A DNA stretch of 7,659 nt, from the NCBI GenBank assembly GCA_002403785.1, contig DHIM01000203.1, positions 1 through 7,659 on the forward strand, read 5' to 3'. This stretch comes from Clostridium sp. UBA4746 (lineage in GTDB: Bacteria; Bacillota; Clostridia; Clostridiales; Clostridiaceae). Shown here one piece after another: positions 5,299-7,659 of this stretch (its first letter is position 1; the number at the start of each line of letters is the position of its first letter). The position numbers were made by a program, and so were the translations under genes. Under the pieces are notes generated by a model. That model saw only the letters and a list, made by a program, of their open reading frames with translations. It was not told where the DNA came from and did not search any database.

Positions 5299-6624
5299 AT
5301 GAATAAATTTTCAGTAACAATAGCTGGCGGTGGAAGTACATTTACACCAGGAATAATATTAATGCTTTTAGACAACTTAGATAGGTTTCCTATAAGAAAA
5401 CTAAAATTATATGATAATGATAAGGAAAGACAGGCAATAGTTGCTGGAGCATGTGAAGTTGTTTTAAAGGAGAAAGCACCAGATATTGAATTCTGTGTAA
5501 CAACAGATCCAAAAGAAGCATTTACAGATATAGACTTCGTTATGGCTCATATAAGAGTAGGTAAATATGCAATGCGTGAATTAGATGAGAAAATCCCATT
5601 AAAGTATGATGTACTTGGACAGGAAACTTGTGGTCCAGGAGGAATTTCTTATGGAATGAGATCCATTGGTGGAGTTATTGAAATACTTGACTATATGGAG
5701 AAATATTCACCAAATGCATGGATGTTAAACTATTCCAACCCAGCAGCAATAGTTGCAGAAGCAACTAGAAAATTAAGGCCTAATTCAAAGATATTAAACA
5801 TATGTGATATGCCAATAGGTACAGAAGTACGCATGGCTGAAATTTTAGGACTAAAGTCAAGAAAAGATATGAAAGTTCGATATTATGGACTTAATCATTT
5901 TGGCTGGTGGACAGATATACGTGATAATGATGGAAATGACTTAATGCCAAAAATAAAAGAACATGTTGCTAAACATGGTTATATAATTAATAAAGGAGGT
6001 ACTCAAGAAACTGAGACAAGTTGGTATGATACCTTTTCAAAAGCAAAAGATGTGTATGCATTAGACCCAAACACATTACCTAATACTTATTTAAAATATT
6101 ATTTATTCCAGGATTATGTTGTTAAGCATTCAAATAAAGAATATTCAAGAGCAAATGAAGTAATGGATGGAAGAGAAAAGTTTGTATTTGGAGAGTGCAG
6201 GAAAATTATTGAACAACAATCTACAAAAGGATGCGCTTTGCATGTAGATGATCATGCATCATATATAGTAGATTTAGCAAGAGCTATAGCATATAATTCA
6301 CAGGAAAGAATGTTGTTAATTGTAGAGAATAATGGTGCTATCGAAAACTTTGATCCAACAGCTATGGTTGAAATACCTTGTATGGTTGGAAGTAATGGAC
6401 CAGAACCATTAGTAGTAGGAAAGATTCCTCAATTCCAGAAGGGATTAATGCAGCAACAGGTTTCTGTAGAAAAATTAGTAGTCGAAGCTTGGGTAGAGAA
6501 ATCCTATCTAAAATTATGGCAAGCTATTACACTTTCTAAAACTGTACCTAGTGCAAGCGTTGCTAAGAGTATTTTAGATGATTTAATTAAAGTAAACAAA
6601 GAATATTGGCCTGAATTAAAATAG
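5299..6624 (+). CDS. 6-phospho-alpha-glucosidase, glycoside hydrolase family 4 (GlvA/MalH type)
   Basis: A 441-residue cytoplasmic enzyme that splits 6-phospho-alpha-glucosides such as maltose 6-phosphate into glucose 6-phosphate and glucose by the NAD+- and metal-dependent redox-elimination mechanism of GH4. Length equals that of GlvA and MalH (440-441). The NAD loop is AGGGSTFTPG at 9-18. LGQETCGPGGISYG (106-119) and NYSNPAAI (144-151) are conserved family segments. CDMP at 169-172 is the signature that separates 6-phospho-alpha-glucosidases from the beta-specific and galactosidase members. Cys169 and His200 (GLNHFGWW) are the expected Mn2+ ligands, and Asp170 and a tyrosine near 264 the expected acid/base pair, by comparison with GlvA. 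A GAAGG ribosome site lies 7 bases before ATG 5299. It follows the permease in the same direction and ends in a very strong terminator. The call is firm, though the preferred disaccharide is not determined. I leave the symbol blank because glvA, malA and malH are all used. Confidence 0.94.
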   Translation: MNKFSVTIAGGGSTFTPGIILMLLDNLDRFPIRKLKLYDNDKERQAIVAGACEVVLKEKAPDIEFCVTTDPKEAFTDIDFVMAHIRVGKYAMRELDEKIPLKYDVLGQETCGPGGISYGMRSIGGVIEILDYMEKYSPNAWMLNYSNPAAIVAEATRKLRPNSKILNICDMPIGTEVRMAEILGLKSRKDMKVRYYGLNHFGWWTDIRDNDGNDLMPKIKEHVAKHGYIINKGGTQETETSWYDTFSKAKDVYALDPNTLPNTYLKYYLFQDYVVKHSNKEYSRANEVMDGREKFVFGECRKIIEQQSTKGCALHVDDHASYIVDLARAIAYNSQERMLLIVENNGAIENFDPTAMVEIPCMVGSNGPEPLVVGKIPQFQKGLMQQQVSVEKLVVEAWVEKSYLKLWQAITLSKTVPSASVAKSILDDLIKVNKEYWPELK

Positions 6625-6626
6625 GT

Positions 6627-6674
6627 TTGGAGTGTTGATAGTTTAGTATTTTATTATTGTGTAAATTACTCCAA
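6627..6674. repeat. 7-bp inverted repeat just before the terminator
   Basis: TTGGAGT (6627-6633) and ACTCCAA (6668-6674) are perfect reverse complements enclosing 34 AT-rich bases. It starts 3 bases after the glucosidase stop codon and ends 4 bases before the terminator stem, so the mRNA end would carry two stacked hairpins. A role in 3'-end stability is possible. Confidence 0.4.
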
Positions 6675-6678
6675 GGTT

Positions 6679-6730
6679 AAGACTGTGTTAGAAATAGATT
6701 TTATATCTATTTCTAACGCAGTCTTTTTTT
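6679..6730 (+). terminator. Very strong Rho-independent terminator of the PTS-glucosidase operon
   Basis: A 21-bp stem (6679-6699 with 6705-6725), broken by no mismatch and containing a single G-U pair, has a 5-base loop and seven T at 6724-6730. It sits 54 bases after the glucosidase stop codon and separates that operon from the regulator gene. Confidence 0.95.
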
Positions 6731-6844
6731 ATTTATATAATTATTTCATGAGAAATCAAAATTTAATGTTCATGCTCTTAAATTCTTATCAATTATAAAG
6801 TATAACTTATGCCCTGTATGGATGTAGTGGTGAGATATTAATGT

Positions 6845-6873
6845 TTGTGTTATCGTTAAATAAATTATATACT
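6845..6873 (+). promoter_or_regulatory. Promoter of the RpiR-family regulator gene
   Basis: TTGTGT (6845-6850), a 17-bp spacer, and TATACT (6868-6873) fit a sigma-A promoter. The start codon is 23 bases after the -10 box. It follows the strong terminator, so the regulator is transcribed separately. The rest of the gap from 6731 is AT-rich, with only a minor hairpin (ATTTC-ATGA-GAAAT, 6743-6756). Confidence 0.5.
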
Positions 6874-6883
6874 ATTTATAGTA
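6870..6883. promoter_or_regulatory. Palindrome overlapping the regulator's -10 box
   Basis: TACTAT-TT-ATAGTA is a perfect 14-base inverted repeat covering the 3' part of the -10 box and reaching the ribosome site. A protein bound here would block transcription, so autoregulation by the encoded RpiR protein is a reasonable guess. Its right half, TATAGTAG (6877-6884), recurs once at 3447-3454 in the PTS leader. Confidence 0.4.
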
Positions 6884-6895
6884 GGTGAGAAATGC

Positions 6896-7659
6896 ATGAA
6901 TTTAGATATTAGCAAAATGGTGGATAAATATCAGTTAAGTAAGACAGAAGAAAATATATTAATTTATATAATAATTAATATACAGAATGTTAAAGATATA
7001 GGGGTAAGAGGTATAGCAAAGAAAAACTATACGTCTACTACTACTATTATGAATTTAGCAAAAAAATTAGGATATTCGGGATTTTTAGATATGTATTATA
7101 ACTTGAATTTTACATTGAAAGAAAAAAAATCTCATTTTTCAGGTCAAGAAAATAACAAATATTATGGAGTAGACTTAGAAGAATTATTAGCTTTGATAGA
7201 ATCCAAAAAAATAAGTGATTTTATAAATTTATTAATAGAAAATAAAGGTGAAATTATATACACTTGTGGACAAGGATTTTCAGAACCAATCGTAAGATAT
7301 ATTACTAAAAAATTATTAGTTATTGGTTTTAATTGTATTTACTCTGAATCTTATGAAAGTTATGATGTAAATGCAATAAAAGCAAAGTTATTTATATGTG
7401 TATCAAAGTCAGGAGAAACAGATTTTTTAGTGAAAGTATCTGAATCTGCTAAGAAAAATGGAATAAAAATAGTTTCATTTACAGGAGATGTGGATAATAC
7501 ATTAGCTAAAATATCAGATATAAATTTTAAATTATATGATATGAATACTATGGATGATCGTAATAAATTAGCAAATTCTTTCTATGCTAATATTTTAATG
7601 TTATTTGAATTTTTAATAGGTGTTTTTTTAGAAAAAACCTGTGAAATTGAGTCTAATAC
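6896..7659 (+). CDS. RpiR/MurR-family transcriptional regulator (HTH plus SIS domain), cut by the window's right edge
   Basis: 254 residues are visible with no stop before the window ends; the family is usually ~250-290, so little is missing. ATG 6896 has AGGTGAG (6883-6889) 6 bases upstream; the other ATG at 6892 hits a stop after six codons. The N-terminal HTH_6 domain covers roughly 1-75, with the recognition region IAKKNYTSTTTIMNLAKKLG followed by YSGFLDMYY, matching the family's S-x-x-T-x-x-R-x-x-K-x-x-G pattern, although the usual Arg is Asn here. The SIS sugar-phosphate-binding domain covers about 105-250, with CVSKSGETDFL (168-178) as the phosphate-binding loop and IVSFTGD next. Members beside alpha-glucoside PTS genes (GlvR-like) control them in response to a sugar phosphate. 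Glucose 6-phosphate or maltose 6-phosphate is the likely ligand here, and whether it activates or represses is not visible. Confidence 0.88.
   Translation, partial: MNLDISKMVDKYQLSKTEENILIYIIINIQNVKDIGVRGIAKKNYTSTTTIMNLAKKLGYSGFLDMYYNLNFTLKEKKSHFSGQENNKYYGVDLEELLALIESKKISDFINLLIENKGEIIYTCGQGFSEPIVRYITKKLLVIGFNCIYSESYESYDVNAIKAKLFICVSKSGETDFLVKVSESAKKNGIKIVSFTGDVDNTLAKISDINFKLYDMNTMDDRNKLANSFYANILMLFEFLIGVFLEKTCEIESN

Noticed and set aside
1..7659. CRISPR array, tRNA/rRNA, prophage or insertion sequence
   Set aside because: No regularly spaced repeats, tRNA cloverleaf, integrase, transposase or terminal inverted repeats were seen on either strand.

Overview
The window is strongly AT-rich, uses AGGAGG-like ribosome sites and AT-rich U-tailed terminators, and carries typical Firmicute gene families. 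Together these point to the chromosome of a low-GC clostridium (Clostridium sensu stricto-like). That is inferred from composition and gene content; no marker gene is present to fix the species. All recognisable genes read on the plus strand.

Left part (1-1016): the 3' part of an MscS-type mechanosensitive channel gene enters from outside the window and ends at 631. It is followed by a gene-free stretch with one probable and one good terminator and a perfect hairpin.

Decayed block (about 1017-2490): the last ~70 codons of an FGGY sugar kinase lie without the rest of the gene. Next is a D-2-hydroxyacid dehydrogenase broken by a one-base deletion and by an internal stop. After it come a short scrap resembling the C-terminal part of KDPG aldolase, also with an internal stop, and an unidentified open fragment. 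I read this as the remains of a former sugar or sugar-acid catabolic operon.

Middle (2481-3335): an intact single-gene flavodoxin unit has its own promoter region, which contains two GTAAA/TTTAC palindromes. An orphan open fragment and hairpins follow it.

Right part (3336-7659): an alpha-glucoside utilisation cluster. It has a long, unusually G-rich leader with a strong hairpin and a possible 13-codon upstream ORF. Then come a PTS EIICB permease (MalP/GlvC type), a GH4 6-phospho-alpha-glucosidase (GlvA/MalH type), a very strong terminator, and an RpiR-family regulator with its own promoter that runs off the right edge. The permease would import and phosphorylate maltose-like alpha-glucosides, the GH4 enzyme would split the 6-phospho-disaccharide to glucose and glucose 6-phosphate, and the regulator would probably sense a sugar phosphate through its SIS domain. 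No EIIA domain is encoded here, so it must come from elsewhere.

I found no convincing new defence or mobile system. The least explained element is the structured leader at 3336-3611.
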